A stretch of 52,109 nt of DNA from NCBI GenBank assembly GCA_026400755.1, contig JAPLOM010000007.1:1-52109 (forward strand). Reading direction: 5' to 3'. Below, in pieces: positions 36,501 through 42,787 of the stretch. A program made the position numbers and the translations under genes. The number at the start of each line of letters is the position of its first letter. The stretch's first letter is position 1. Under the pieces are notes generated by a model. It saw nothing but the letters and a program-made list of their open reading frames with translations. It was not told where the DNA came from and did not search any database. Origin of the DNA: Alphaproteobacteria bacterium. GTDB lineage: Bacteria; Pseudomonadota; Alphaproteobacteria; CADEGL01.

Positions 36501-36724
36501 GGGATGCGCGAGAACTGCGCCTCCAGCGGCTGGGCGACAGAAGACGCCATGGTCTCGGGGCTGGCGCCCGGCAGGCTGGCGCTAACCTGGATGGTGGGAA
36601 AATCGACGTTGGGCAATTCGGCGACCGGCAGGGTCCGGTAGGCGAAGACGCCAAAGATGACGAGCCCCACCATGATGAGCGTGGTCATGACGGGCCGGCG
36701 GATGCATAGCTCAGGCAACGTCAT
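33587..36724 (-). CDS. RND efflux permease, HAE1 type (MdtB/MdtC-like)
   Basis: 1045 residues, full RND length, with twelve helices expected and two large periplasmic loops. Proton-relay Asp pair in LSVGVVVDDAIVMLENIV (TM4), which is the HAE1 (drug, multisubstrate) form, not the metal-type HME motif. N-terminus IRRPVMTTLIMVGLVIFGV and SLPGASPETMASSVAQPLE are close to MdtB/MdtC. One permease only, unlike the MdtB-MdtC pair; no outer-membrane channel gene is present. Last gene of a minus-strand group beginning with a Spy-like gene and an ECF sigma gene. Confidence 0.95.
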   Translation of the reverse strand: MTLPELCIRRPVMTTLIMVGLVIFGVFAYRTLPVAELPNVDFPTIQVSASLPGASPETMASSVAQPLEAQFSRIPGVDSMTSNSSLGQTQITLQFNLERSIDAAAQDVQTAISTASRYLPTEMPAPPSFRKVNPSDFSIYILALTSKTMPLTQVDTYAETILAQRLSSVTGVAQVVVFGAQKPAVRVQVDPDKLATYGIGFDEVVDGVKRANQNQATGTLSGADQTVTIKSSGQLTRAEDYNKQIVIYRNGAPVRVQDIGKAIDGVENNKIASWFNSERGIVLGVYRQPGANTIEVVDAVKAVLPQFQQILPASIKMDLLYDRTDTIRHSIADVQFTLVLAAALVIMVIFLFLRNVSATIIPSLALPISVVGTFAAMAILGYSLNNLTLMALTLSVGVVVDDAIVMLENIVRHMEKGEKPFAAAIKGSKEIAFTIISMTVSLGVVFIPVLFMGGMVGRLLHDFAVTICAAIVVSGIVSLTLTPMLCSRFVRPHGHHTQHNMVYRWSEWVLEGLKRSYDRSLQWCLRHHRITFCVFLATLASTVVLFQAVPKDFLPSEDNNQIIAFTEAAQDTSFEAMIRNQQKVAEVVLKNPNVAAFMSSVGAGGSRTTANSGTLFIRLKPRAERELNADQVINQLRPQLSGFPGVKVFMQNPPPIRIGGTLSKAQYQYTLQDLDLVELYKAATAMQDAMSKLGVLRDVTSDMYLTSPSVEQIQSALGAAFSSQQVSTIYTPSEQYQVIVEVMGQYQRDASALDKIYVRGSRGSLVPLAAVASLKNDVGPLTVSHLGQLPAVTISFNLAPDVSLGQAVDAVKKIERDMSMPITVTTAFQGTAKAFEASLKGMGLLVVMAILVVYIVLGVLYESFIHPLTILSGLPSAGVGALLTLLIFNTPLTLYAFVGMLLLIGIVKKNAIMMIDFALEAERKGGQTPQKAIYEACLVRFRPIMMTTLAALMGAIPIAIGIGGGAESRKPLGLAVVGGLMVSQLLTLFITPVLYLYLDRVRHFGWFRRIATAGAPPADILAHGVEADEIATEQPKRAAGGRPAE

Positions 36725-36762
36725 GCGCTCTTCCCACGTTTACGGAACGACGGCGCGGCCGT

Positions 36763-37869
36763 TCAGCCCTGCAACCGCACTTTGGCGCCAGGGACCAGCC
36801 GGAGCTGACCTTCGCGCACCACCTTCTCACCGGCCTCGACGCCGCTCTCGATGACGGTCATGCCGCCCTCGTTCACGCCTGTCACCACGGGGCGCTGTTC
36901 GACCGTCATGTCCTGCTTCACCACATAAACGAACTGGCCGTTCGGGCCGATCTGCACGGCCTCGGATGGAATGACCACGGCCTGCGCCTTGTTGGCCAAG
37001 GTCAGCGTGACGTTGACCGACTGGCCCGGCGTCAGCCGCTCGGGCTGGTTGGCGAACGTGGCCTTCATCTGAATGGTGCCCGTATTCGTATCGACGGTGT
37101 TGTTCACGAAGGTCAGTTCGCCCTGAACAGGCGCGCCCGTATCACCCTGAGGCAACGCATCGACTAGCAACGTACCTTCAGTCATGCGGCGCTTAATATC
37201 GGGCAGGTTGCGCTCGGGCACGGCGAAGGTGACATAAATCGGCTGGGTCTGGTTGATCACCACCAGCGAAACGGTGTCGTTGGCCTTCACCACGTTGCCG
37301 AGCTGGATGAGGATGTTGCCGGTGCGCCCCTGGATCGGCGAGCGGATCGCGGAGTAGGCCACCTGGAGCCGCGCGTGCTCGACCGCGGCTTCGTCCGATT
37401 TCACCGTAGCGGCGGCGCTGGCCGCATTGGCGATCGCCTGGTCGAGCTGCTGCTTCGGCGCATAGTCTTTCTTCGCCAGTTCGGTGTAGCGCGTCAGATC
37501 GAGCTTGGCCTTTTCGAGCAGCGCCTTGTCGCGCGCCAACGCAGCCTCGGCCTGCTTCAGGTCGGCCTCGAACGGGCGCGGATCGATGGTGAATAGAAGG
37601 TCGCCCTTCTTGACGATCTGGCCTTCCTGGAAGGCGACCGCGAGCACCTGGCCGTCGACCCGCGATTTCACGGAAACGGTGGTGTAGGGCTGCACGTTGC
37701 CGATGGTGCGGAAATTGACCGCGACGTCCTTAAGCCCGGCGTCGGCGGTGACAACGGGCGCGCCTTGCGGACCGGTGGCTGCTTTCGAAGCCGGCGAAGA
37801 ACCGCCGAAATAGAAATAGAGGCCCGCGCCCAACGCGACGACAATCGCGGCCGCTATGAATTTCTGCAT
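36763..37869 (-). CDS. RND efflux periplasmic adaptor (membrane fusion protein)
   Basis: 368 residues. N-terminal anchor (MQKFIAAAIVVALGAGLYFYF), then barrel-sandwich lipoyl halves (TVSVKSRVDGQVLAV ... IRSPIQGRTGNILI) around an alpha-helical hairpin (about 95-165, DLKQAEAALARDKALLEKAK), and beta-barrel and membrane-proximal domains. LTPGQSVNVTLTL is typical of MdtA-like adaptors. ATG at 37869; a TTG at 37905 would add residues before the anchor and is rejected. 38 bases before the permease start. Confidence 0.94.
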   Translation of the reverse strand: MQKFIAAAIVVALGAGLYFYFGGSSPASKAATGPQGAPVVTADAGLKDVAVNFRTIGNVQPYTTVSVKSRVDGQVLAVAFQEGQIVKKGDLLFTIDPRPFEADLKQAEAALARDKALLEKAKLDLTRYTELAKKDYAPKQQLDQAIANAASAAATVKSDEAAVEHARLQVAYSAIRSPIQGRTGNILIQLGNVVKANDTVSLVVINQTQPIYVTFAVPERNLPDIKRRMTEGTLLVDALPQGDTGAPVQGELTFVNNTVDTNTGTIQMKATFANQPERLTPGQSVNVTLTLANKAQAVVIPSEAVQIGPNGQFVYVVKQDMTVEQRPVVTGVNEGGMTVIESGVEAGEKVVREGQLRLVPGAKVRLQG

Positions 37870-37906
37870 AGATTTCAACTTCTTAATAATAAAAGCGGCC
37901 TCCAAT

Positions 37907-37934
37907 GGCCGGAGCGGGGTTGGTCACACCGGCC
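37907..37934 (-). other. Hairpin and AT-rich stretch between regulators and pump genes
   Basis: GGCCGG (37907-37912) and CCGGCC (37929-37934) pair around 16 bases. On the minus strand a smaller GGCC-attgga-GGCC hairpin and then GCTTTTATTATTAAG (37881-37895) follow before the adaptor start. This could be a partial terminator, or the AT-rich part could be a separate promoter for the pump genes. Confidence 0.4.
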
Positions 37935-37986
37935 GCCCCGGTAGAGCACGGCGTCCGAACAAATCCCCGCGTGTCTTATAAGGCAC

Positions 37987-38439
37987 CTAACGACCCTTTC
38001 GCCAGTCTGACAGCTTCATACGGCCCTCCGGCGACATTTTCGCGGCAGCCTCGGCGACGGCCTGTTCGACCGATTCCACCACCGGTTCGCGGGCGTCACG
38101 GGCCTCTGCCATGGCCTGCTCCAGGGTGGCGGGGTCGTAGGGCTGAGCCCGCATGGCGGCGCCGACACGCTCGCGGGCGGCCTGCACCTCCTTATCCATA
38201 CGATCCAGGTCAGGGCGGCGAGCCTGATAGGAGGTTTGCAGGATGTCCCGATCGGCGGGCGAGAGTTCGCCGGACATGCCCTGAATCATGCGCTCGAACC
38301 AAGGCCCAGGCGGCCGGGGCGGCGGAGGCCGCATATGCCAAGCCACCATGACCCCGCCGAGAAACAGGTTCAGGGCGAGCGAAAGGACGAGGAAAACCCG
38401 CGTCCGGCTGCGCGGACGGGCAACGGCGGTGGTGCTCAT
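37987..38439 (-). CDS. Periplasmic heavy-metal-sensor-like protein (CnrX/Spy fold)
   Basis: 150 residues. One N-terminal membrane anchor (VFLVLSLALNLFLGGVMVAW, 15-34), then a helical periplasmic domain with LSPADRDILQTSYQARRPDLD and a second LxxA-rich helix pair (YDPATLEQAMAEAR, AAAKMSPEGRMKLSDW), the pattern of the heavy-metal resistance family that includes CnrX/NccX and ZraP. The CnrX metal ligands (His, Glu, Met) are not obvious, so the signal may not be a metal. Start overlaps the anti-sigma stop by 4 bases. Confidence 0.85.
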   Translation of the reverse strand: MSTTAVARPRSRTRVFLVLSLALNLFLGGVMVAWHMRPPPPRPPGPWFERMIQGMSGELSPADRDILQTSYQARRPDLDRMDKEVQAARERVGAAMRAQPYDPATLEQAMAEARDAREPVVESVEQAVAEAAAKMSPEGRMKLSDWRKGR

Positions 38440-38867
38440 AGGCCGAAATCCCCTCCGTAGGTGATCGACAGCGTATCGGCGGCGGCGGGTGAAACCGGCT
38501 CGCCCCAGCCCGACAGGCCGAACAGGAAGCCCAGCACGGCGACCACCGCGAAGAGCGAGGCGCGCGGTGCCGTGGAGCTGGCCAGCCGCGTCATGAACGG
38601 TGCCGGCGCCTGAACGGAGACCTGCTGACGGCGATCCACCTCGGCCACGATGCGGTCGAAGCAACGCTCGACGGCGCCGTCGTCGACCTTGGCCGGATGA
38701 TGATCCAACAGACTGTCGAGCGCGGCCGCGCGGCTCCATTCCGTCCGTGCCTGGGGCGAGGCACTCAGAAGGCTCTGCGCCCGCGTCCAATCCGCTTCCG
38801 GCCAACGGCGTGCATCGGCGCCATAGGCGTCCAGCAACCGCTTGAAACGTTCCATCGACATGCTCAT
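38436..38867 (-). CDS. Anti-sigma factor, single membrane span
   Basis: 143 residues. Cytoplasmic N-terminal helical region (MERFKRLLDAYGADARRWPEADW) of the kind found in small alphaproteobacterial anti-sigma proteins, a membrane segment at about 103-119 (ASLFAVVAVLGFLFGLSG), and a short periplasmic tail. Located between the ECF sigma gene (4-base overlap) and the periplasmic sensor gene (4-base overlap), the place of CnrY in cnrYXH-like units. It is not a ZAS-type protein: no HxxxCxxC is present. Confidence 0.82.
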   Translation of the reverse strand: MSMSMERFKRLLDAYGADARRWPEADWTRAQSLLSASPQARTEWSRAAALDSLLDHHPAKVDDGAVERCFDRIVAEVDRRQQVSVQAPAPFMTRLASSTAPRASLFAVVAVLGFLFGLSGWGEPVSPAAADTLSITYGGDFGL

Positions 38868-39427
38868 TCCTCCACCGCCGTCTTAAGTCCCATCGCCGTC
38901 AACCGGTCGCGCATAGTTCGTCGCGCCCGCACCAGAAGCGATTCGAGCGCCGATACCGATACCGATAAAGCCTGCGCGGCCTCCACGTTGCTCATTTCCT
39001 CGAAGTAACACAGCGCCAAAGCGGCCCTTTGCCGCTCGGGCAATTCGCCGACCGCCTGATTGACCAAGCCAGCCATCTGCGTTCGCCATAGATCGTCGCT
39101 GGCGCTCGGCGCCGGGTCGACCGGATCGCCAGCTTCATCCAGCGATACGGTGCGCGCCTTGCGCTGCCGGTCGATGCAGAGATTGACCACGATCCGGTGC
39201 ATCCAGGTCGTGACTTTGGCCTTGCCGCCGTCCCATCGGGCCGCATGGGACCAGACGCGCAGAAACGCCTCTTGGGCCACGTCCTCGGCCTCGCTGGCGT
39301 TTCCCAAGATGCGCGTGGCGACGCGCAGGAAGCGCGGCAAGTGACGGCGCGTAAGCGCATGGAACGCGCCGCGGTCGCCCTCGGCGATGCGCCCCATGAG
39401 CGTCTCGTCGGTGTCGTCGCTATCCAT
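38864..39427 (-). CDS. ECF-type RNA polymerase sigma factor
   Basis: 187 residues. Region 2 is LRVATRILGNASEAEDVAQEAFLRVW followed by WMHRIVVNLCIDRQRK (quoted in parts: NASEAEDVAQEAFLRVW), and region 4 is LPERQRAALALCYFEEMSNVEAAQALSVS with SALESLLVRARRTMRD. No region 1 or 3, as expected for ECF. ATG at 39427 gives MDSDDTDETLMGRI; a GTG at 39478 would overlap the palindrome 39479-39492 and is rejected. Heads the sigma/anti-sigma/sensor genes and likely controls the flanking Spy-like and efflux genes. Confidence 0.92.
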   Translation of the reverse strand: MDSDDTDETLMGRIAEGDRGAFHALTRRHLPRFLRVATRILGNASEAEDVAQEAFLRVWSHAARWDGGKAKVTTWMHRIVVNLCIDRQRKARTVSLDEAGDPVDPAPSASDDLWRTQMAGLVNQAVGELPERQRAALALCYFEEMSNVEAAQALSVSVSALESLLVRARRTMRDRLTAMGLKTAVEE

Positions 39428-39478
39428 GGGCGGGCGGTCCCCGCTCCGATCGCCGCGTGCCGAAAGCACCCGATCCAC

Positions 39479-39492
39479 ATTGGCATGCCAAT
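39479..39492. promoter_or_regulatory. Perfect 14-base palindrome upstream of the ECF sigma gene
   Basis: ATTGGCATGCCAAT, fully symmetric, lies 52 bases before the sigma start and 16 bases after the Spy-like stop. Its form and place fit a dimeric repressor or activator site controlling sigma expression. Confidence 0.5.
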
Positions 39493-39508
39493 CGCGAACT
39501 CCCTGCCG

Positions 39509-40000
39509 TCAGCCGCGGGGCGGCGGCGGCGGGGGTGCCAACTTCTGCGCAGCGAGCTGACGCTGCTCGTCGTTCATCTGCGCGTAGAGCGGACGGAACG
39601 CGCTCAACAGCCGTTCGGCACCCTGCGCATGGACCTTGGCCATGGCGTCCATGGCTTCCATTCGCTTGAGGGCATCGGGCGCGGCACCCTCGGCGGGGCG
39701 CATGTCCGTCGCCGCACTTTGCATCGCCTTGGCGTTCGCGCGCATGGCGTCGGCGAAATTGTTCCAGGTCGGTGTCTGGGCCTCGGTGATCTTGAGATCG
39801 GCCTTGAGCGAGACCAGGCGCTCTTCCACCCGCTGCGGATCCATCATGCCGCCGCGCGGACCGCCCTGACCGCTTTGTTCGCCCGCAGGTGGCGGAGGCG
39901 GGCCCGCCGAGAACGCGGTTCCGGCGCCCACCACGAACAACAGGACCACGCTGGCGGCGAGAAAGGTCGATTTCAACGTCCGGTGCGGGTCGGTGGGCAT
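39509..40000 (-). CDS. Spy/LTXXQ-like periplasmic chaperone (copy 1)
   Basis: 163 residues. Signal or anchor segment (STFLAASVVLLFVVGAGTAFSA), Pro/Gly-rich linker, then a helical domain with LKITEAQTPTWNNFADAMRANAKAM and RLLSAFRPLYAQMNDEQRQLA, the LTxxQ repeats of the Spy/CpxP family. Spy proteins prevent aggregation in the periplasm and are induced by envelope stress. GGAG is seven bases before the ATG. 81 bases upstream of the ECF sigma gene. A second copy is at 42068-42556. Confidence 0.88.
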   Translation of the reverse strand: MPTDPHRTLKSTFLAASVVLLFVVGAGTAFSAGPPPPPAGEQSGQGGPRGGMMDPQRVEERLVSLKADLKITEAQTPTWNNFADAMRANAKAMQSAATDMRPAEGAAPDALKRMEAMDAMAKVHAQGAERLLSAFRPLYAQMNDEQRQLAAQKLAPPPPPPRG

Positions 40001-40010
40001 GGGTTATCTC

Positions 40011-40080
40011 CTGGCCTGTCGGCCAGCCCCGCCAGGGGCCTGTGGCCGTCACTGGATATACGGCGTCCAGCCGAAAACCC
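40011..40080 (-). promoter_or_regulatory. Upstream region of Spy copy 1: shared box and leader hairpin
   Basis: On the minus strand 40080-40054 holds GGCTGGACGCCGTATATCC, matching the box before Spy copy 2 at nearly equal distance (54 versus 51 bases from the ATG). A perfect CTGGCC-tgtc-GGCCAG hairpin (40011-40026) abuts the Shine-Dalgarno GGAG. Likely the promoter plus 5' leader of this gene. Confidence 0.5.
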
Positions 40081-40117
40081 TGCGCTCCCGAAACTCGATT
40101 TTCATGGGCAGATTCGC

Positions 40118-40525
40118 TCAAAATATGGCGCAAACCGGCCGTTCCACCCGCAATACGGTGTGTTGGTCGAAACGCCGCCGGTAGTCAGCCACGGCGGCCT
40201 CGATGACCTGCCGCGCGGCCGCGCCGTCTTGGGCAACGATCAGCACCACCTTGGTCCATTCGCCGAGGATTTTCCCGCTGCGCGGATCGCGCCACAGGCC
40301 TTTCGCGTCCAGGACAGTCAGCCCGTCGGGAAACCGCGGGCTCAAGATCTCGTCCACGAACCCCTGCCATTCCGCCTCCGTCACCTCTCCGCCTGGCTTG
40401 TCGCGGCCGAAATAGACCTCGAAACCAGTGGCGGCCACGGCAGGCGGTGCGCAGGGCGGCGCCGGAGGGGCGCAGGCCGCCAGCGCCAAGGCGGCGGCGA
40501 AGGCAAACCGGCCGATTCTGCCCAT
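40118..40525 (-). CDS. DUF3574-like putative lipoprotein
   Basis: 135 residues. Lipoprotein signal with lipobox LALAAC (Cys near residue 17), then Pro/Ala-rich linker and a small domain beginning FEVYFGRDKPGGEVTEAEWQGFVDEILSPRFPDGLTVLD (part: GGEVTEAEWQGFVDEILSP), which fits DUF3574. It ends with a strand-helix pattern (EWTKVVLIVAQDG) typical of a ferredoxin-like fold. Function unknown. ATG at 40525 starts the signal peptide. Confidence 0.8.
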   Translation of the reverse strand: MGRIGRFAFAAALALAACAPPAPPCAPPAVAATGFEVYFGRDKPGGEVTEAEWQGFVDEILSPRFPDGLTVLDAKGLWRDPRSGKILGEWTKVVLIVAQDGAAARQVIEAAVADYRRRFDQHTVLRVERPVCAIF

Positions 40526-40615
40526 CCGTGCCCCGGTTCGAAAGGAAACGCCCTGGCACCGTAGCCGCGCCTCGCGCCCTGGGACAAGATCGGCGGCAAC
40601 AAGGGAGTCGTGCCG

Positions 40616-41365
40616 GTGGATCAATTGCGCCCATCCAAGGCCGCCCGCGCTGTCGCCGCGGTCGGCGTCATTGTCGCGCTGGCAAGCGCTGGCGCGTTGG
40701 CCCTGGCCGGTTTCGGCTATCGCTGGGGCTGGTGGCCACTGCCCGATGCGTTCGCGATTCTACGCGTGGGGACCTTCGTGGCGGGCGGCGGTGCGCTGGT
40801 TGCCCTGATCGGCGCGGCCTGGAGCTGGCGGCGCGGCGCGCGCGCCCTGGCCGCGCTGGCGCTCGTGGCCGGTGTGATCGGCTTGGGGGCCGCGTCACTG
40901 CCCCTGCTCCAGCTCCGCACGGCCAAGAGCGTACCGCCGATCCACGACATCACGACCGACCCGGTCGATCCGCCGGCGTTCGAAGCGGTGCTGCCGTTGC
41001 GCGCGGGTGCCGCCAATAGCGCCGCATACGGCGGCGATGCCATCGCTGCGCAGCAACACGCCGCCTATCCCGACATCGTTCCGATCCGGCTGGATGCTGC
41101 GCCAACCCAGGCCTTCACGCGCGCGCTCGACGCCGCGCGGGCGATGGGCTGGATGATCGTGACCGCGGACCCCGCGCGCGGAACCATCGAGGCCACGGAC
41201 CAGACGCTTTGGTTCGGCTTCAAGGACGATATCGCCGTGCGCGTGCGCGCGGACGGCGCGGGCAGCGTGGTCGATGTGCGCTCGCTGTCGCGCATCGGAC
41301 GCAGCGATGTGGGCACGAACGCCCGCCGCATCCGCTCGTATCGTGAACGGCTGACGGGACGCTGA
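40616..41365 (+). CDS. DUF1499 family membrane protein
   Basis: 249 residues. Three hydrophobic segments in the first 100 residues (RAVAAVGVIVALASAGALAL; ILRVGTFVAGGGALVALIGAA; LAALALVAGVIGLGAASLP), then the soluble DUF1499 domain with PPIHDITTDPVDPPAFEAV and, near the end, VDVRSLSRIGRSDVGTNARRI, the most conserved block. Function unknown. GTG at 40616 has AAGGGAG eight bases upstream; the GTG at 40610 is too close to it. Confidence 0.85.
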   Translation: MDQLRPSKAARAVAAVGVIVALASAGALALAGFGYRWGWWPLPDAFAILRVGTFVAGGGALVALIGAAWSWRRGARALAALALVAGVIGLGAASLPLLQLRTAKSVPPIHDITTDPVDPPAFEAVLPLRAGAANSAAYGGDAIAAQQHAAYPDIVPIRLDAAPTQAFTRALDAARAMGWMIVTADPARGTIEATDQTLWFGFKDDIAVRVRADGAGSVVDVRSLSRIGRSDVGTNARRIRSYRERLTGR

Positions 41366-41400
41366 ATTTCAATTCGAGGTGCGGCGCTTCGGCCGGATCA

Positions 41401-41838
41401 CTAGCCGGTGCGAAGCGGCTTTAGAACCGGCGCGGCCGCGGTCACGAAACACTGCGCGTTCGTCCATTCGCCGCGCGGATGGGATTCGACCGTGGTGTTG
41501 ATCTCGCGCTGGGCGCCCGGCGCGATGCGCTGGTTGAGCTGGAACGTCTCGTCATCGACCGCATGGCCCTTCTTGTCGAGCAGGGCGCAGCGCACCTCGA
41601 TTCCTTCCACCGGCACGGCGTTGCCGTTCGAAACCACCGCGCGCAGACGCAGCCTGTCGGTGCGGTCGGGAGTCAGGTCGTAACGGACGAAATCGACCTT
41701 GCCCAGGTCGAACAGTGAATTCACGGCGGGCTGGAGCATGGGCGGAATCGAAATGGGCGACATCAATTGGGTGCCCGCGATCCCGGCCACGATCGCGACC
41801 AAGAGGGTGATACCCAGAATCGAACGAATGAAACCCAT
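41401..41838 (-). CDS. Membrane-anchored hypothetical protein with FxLYD-like domain
   Basis: 145 residues. N-terminal anchor (SILGITLLVAIVAGIAGTQL), then a beta-sandwich-like domain: LRLRAVVSNGNAVPVEGIEVRCALLDKKGHAV (part: AVVSNGNAVPVEGIEV) and QRIAPGAQREINTTVE, the layout of FxLYD or DUF3426-type domains. I do not recognise the family firmly. ATG at 41838 (MGFIRSIL) begins the anchor; an upstream in-frame extension lacks a ribosome site. Confidence 0.75.
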   Translation of the reverse strand: MGFIRSILGITLLVAIVAGIAGTQLMSPISIPPMLQPAVNSLFDLGKVDFVRYDLTPDRTDRLRLRAVVSNGNAVPVEGIEVRCALLDKKGHAVDDETFQLNQRIAPGAQREINTTVESHPRGEWTNAQCFVTAAAPVLKPLRTG

Positions 41839-42014
41839 CGAATCCACCAAAAGCGAAAGGGGCGTCCTTGAATCACGTACGCGTGAGTCTGGCAAGCCCG
41901 GCGATGAGGGGTGGTAGTCGCGCGATATGGCCAAATTGCGGCGAGCAGACGGGATTTACAGTGGATTTGTCCCGCTTTCGGCCGGATCGGCCCCATCGCA
42001 TCGACGGAAAAGCG

Positions 42015-42051
42015 ATGGAGCGCACCGCGGCACCGCCGCGATGCGCTCCAT
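42015..42051 (-). terminator. Strong hairpin terminator of Spy copy 2
   Basis: ATGGAGCGCA (42015-42024) pairs with TGCGCTCCAT (42042-42051), then one mismatch, then CGCGGC/GCCGCG inside (42026-42040) with a three-base loop: about 16 bp in total. On the minus strand CGCTTTTCC follows. It starts 17 bases after the Spy copy 2 stop. Confidence 0.8.
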
Positions 42052-42067
42052 TTGGTCCTTCGATACG

Positions 42068-42556
42068 TCAGCCGGCCTTCTTCTGCTGGCCCTGCTGACC
42101 ATGCTTGTGATGCTGCATCAGCTTCTGCGACGCGACCTGCTTCTGCTCGTCGTTGAGCTGAGCATAGAGCGGGCGGAAGGCAGTCAAGAGCCGCTCCGAG
42201 TTCTGCGCGCGCAGCTTGGCCCACTGGTCACGCGACTCCATGCGCTTGAGCACGTCGGTCTGCTTGCCGCTGGCCTTCTTCGCCTCGGCGGCCGTGCGCA
42301 TGGCGTTTGCGTTTGTGCGAACCGCATCGGCCACGGCGTTCCACGCCGGCGTCTGGGCTTCCGTGATTTTCAGATCGCCCTTGAGCGTCGTCAGCTTCTG
42401 ATCGACCTTCTGCGGATCCATCATCCCGTGGGCGGCGCCCTGTTCGCGGGGTGCGGGATTCGCGGCGAAGACGGAGCCAGCGCTGCCGAGAAGCATCAGA
42501 GCTATGCCGCCGGCCACGACGGCGGATTTCATGGTTTGGCGAATCGCAACAGACAT
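42068..42556 (-). CDS. Spy/LTXXQ-like periplasmic chaperone (copy 2)
   Basis: 162 residues. Signal peptide (MKSAVVAGGIALMLLGSAGSVFAA). The domain is clearly related to copy 1: GMMDPQKVDQKLTTLKGDLKITEAQTPAWN versus GMMDPQRVEERLVSLKADLKITEAQTPTWN (parts: LKITEAQTPAWNAVADAVR), and RLLTAFRPLYAQLNDEQKQ. The tail is His/Lys/Gln-rich (QHHKHGQQGQQKKAG), unlike the Pro-rich end of copy 1. AAGGAG is seven bases before the ATG at 42556. Ends at a strong terminator and diverges from the amine-oxidase-like gene. Confidence 0.88.
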   Translation of the reverse strand: MSVAIRQTMKSAVVAGGIALMLLGSAGSVFAANPAPREQGAAHGMMDPQKVDQKLTTLKGDLKITEAQTPAWNAVADAVRTNANAMRTAAEAKKASGKQTDVLKRMESRDQWAKLRAQNSERLLTAFRPLYAQLNDEQKQVASQKLMQHHKHGQQGQQKKAG

Positions 42557-42606
42557 TCATCGTCTCCTTGGGTGTCGGCCTTGCCTGTATCAGGCGGCCA
42601 TCACAC

Positions 42607-42633
42607 CGATATACGCGCCAAGCCTGGAACGCC
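42607..42633 (-). promoter_or_regulatory. Box upstream of Spy copy 2 shared with copy 1
   Basis: On the minus strand this reads GTTCCAGGCTTGGCGCGTATATC. The stretch GGCTTGGCGCGTATATC aligns with GGCTGGACGCCGTATATC before copy 1. It sits 51 bases before the start codon and is followed by a similar leader (GGCCGACA ... AAGGAGA). Confidence 0.5.
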
Positions 42634-42787
42634 TGCGTCATGCCGGCGGCGGCGCGCGGAAAGAATTTGATGCGCCCGGCCGCAGGAGTTTGACGAGTCG
42701 TGCGTATGGGGATGGCGGCGCCAAGCCTCTGTTGGCGGCCGGCTTCGCCCGCGTGTAACAATTCCGGCTCTCGCCCGGAGGCCGCCG

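Noticed and set aside
33587-36724. Metal-efflux (CzcA/CnrA-type) assignment for the RND permease
   Set aside because: The TM4 motif is VVVDDAIVMLENI (HAE1); HME pumps carry a different acidic pattern.
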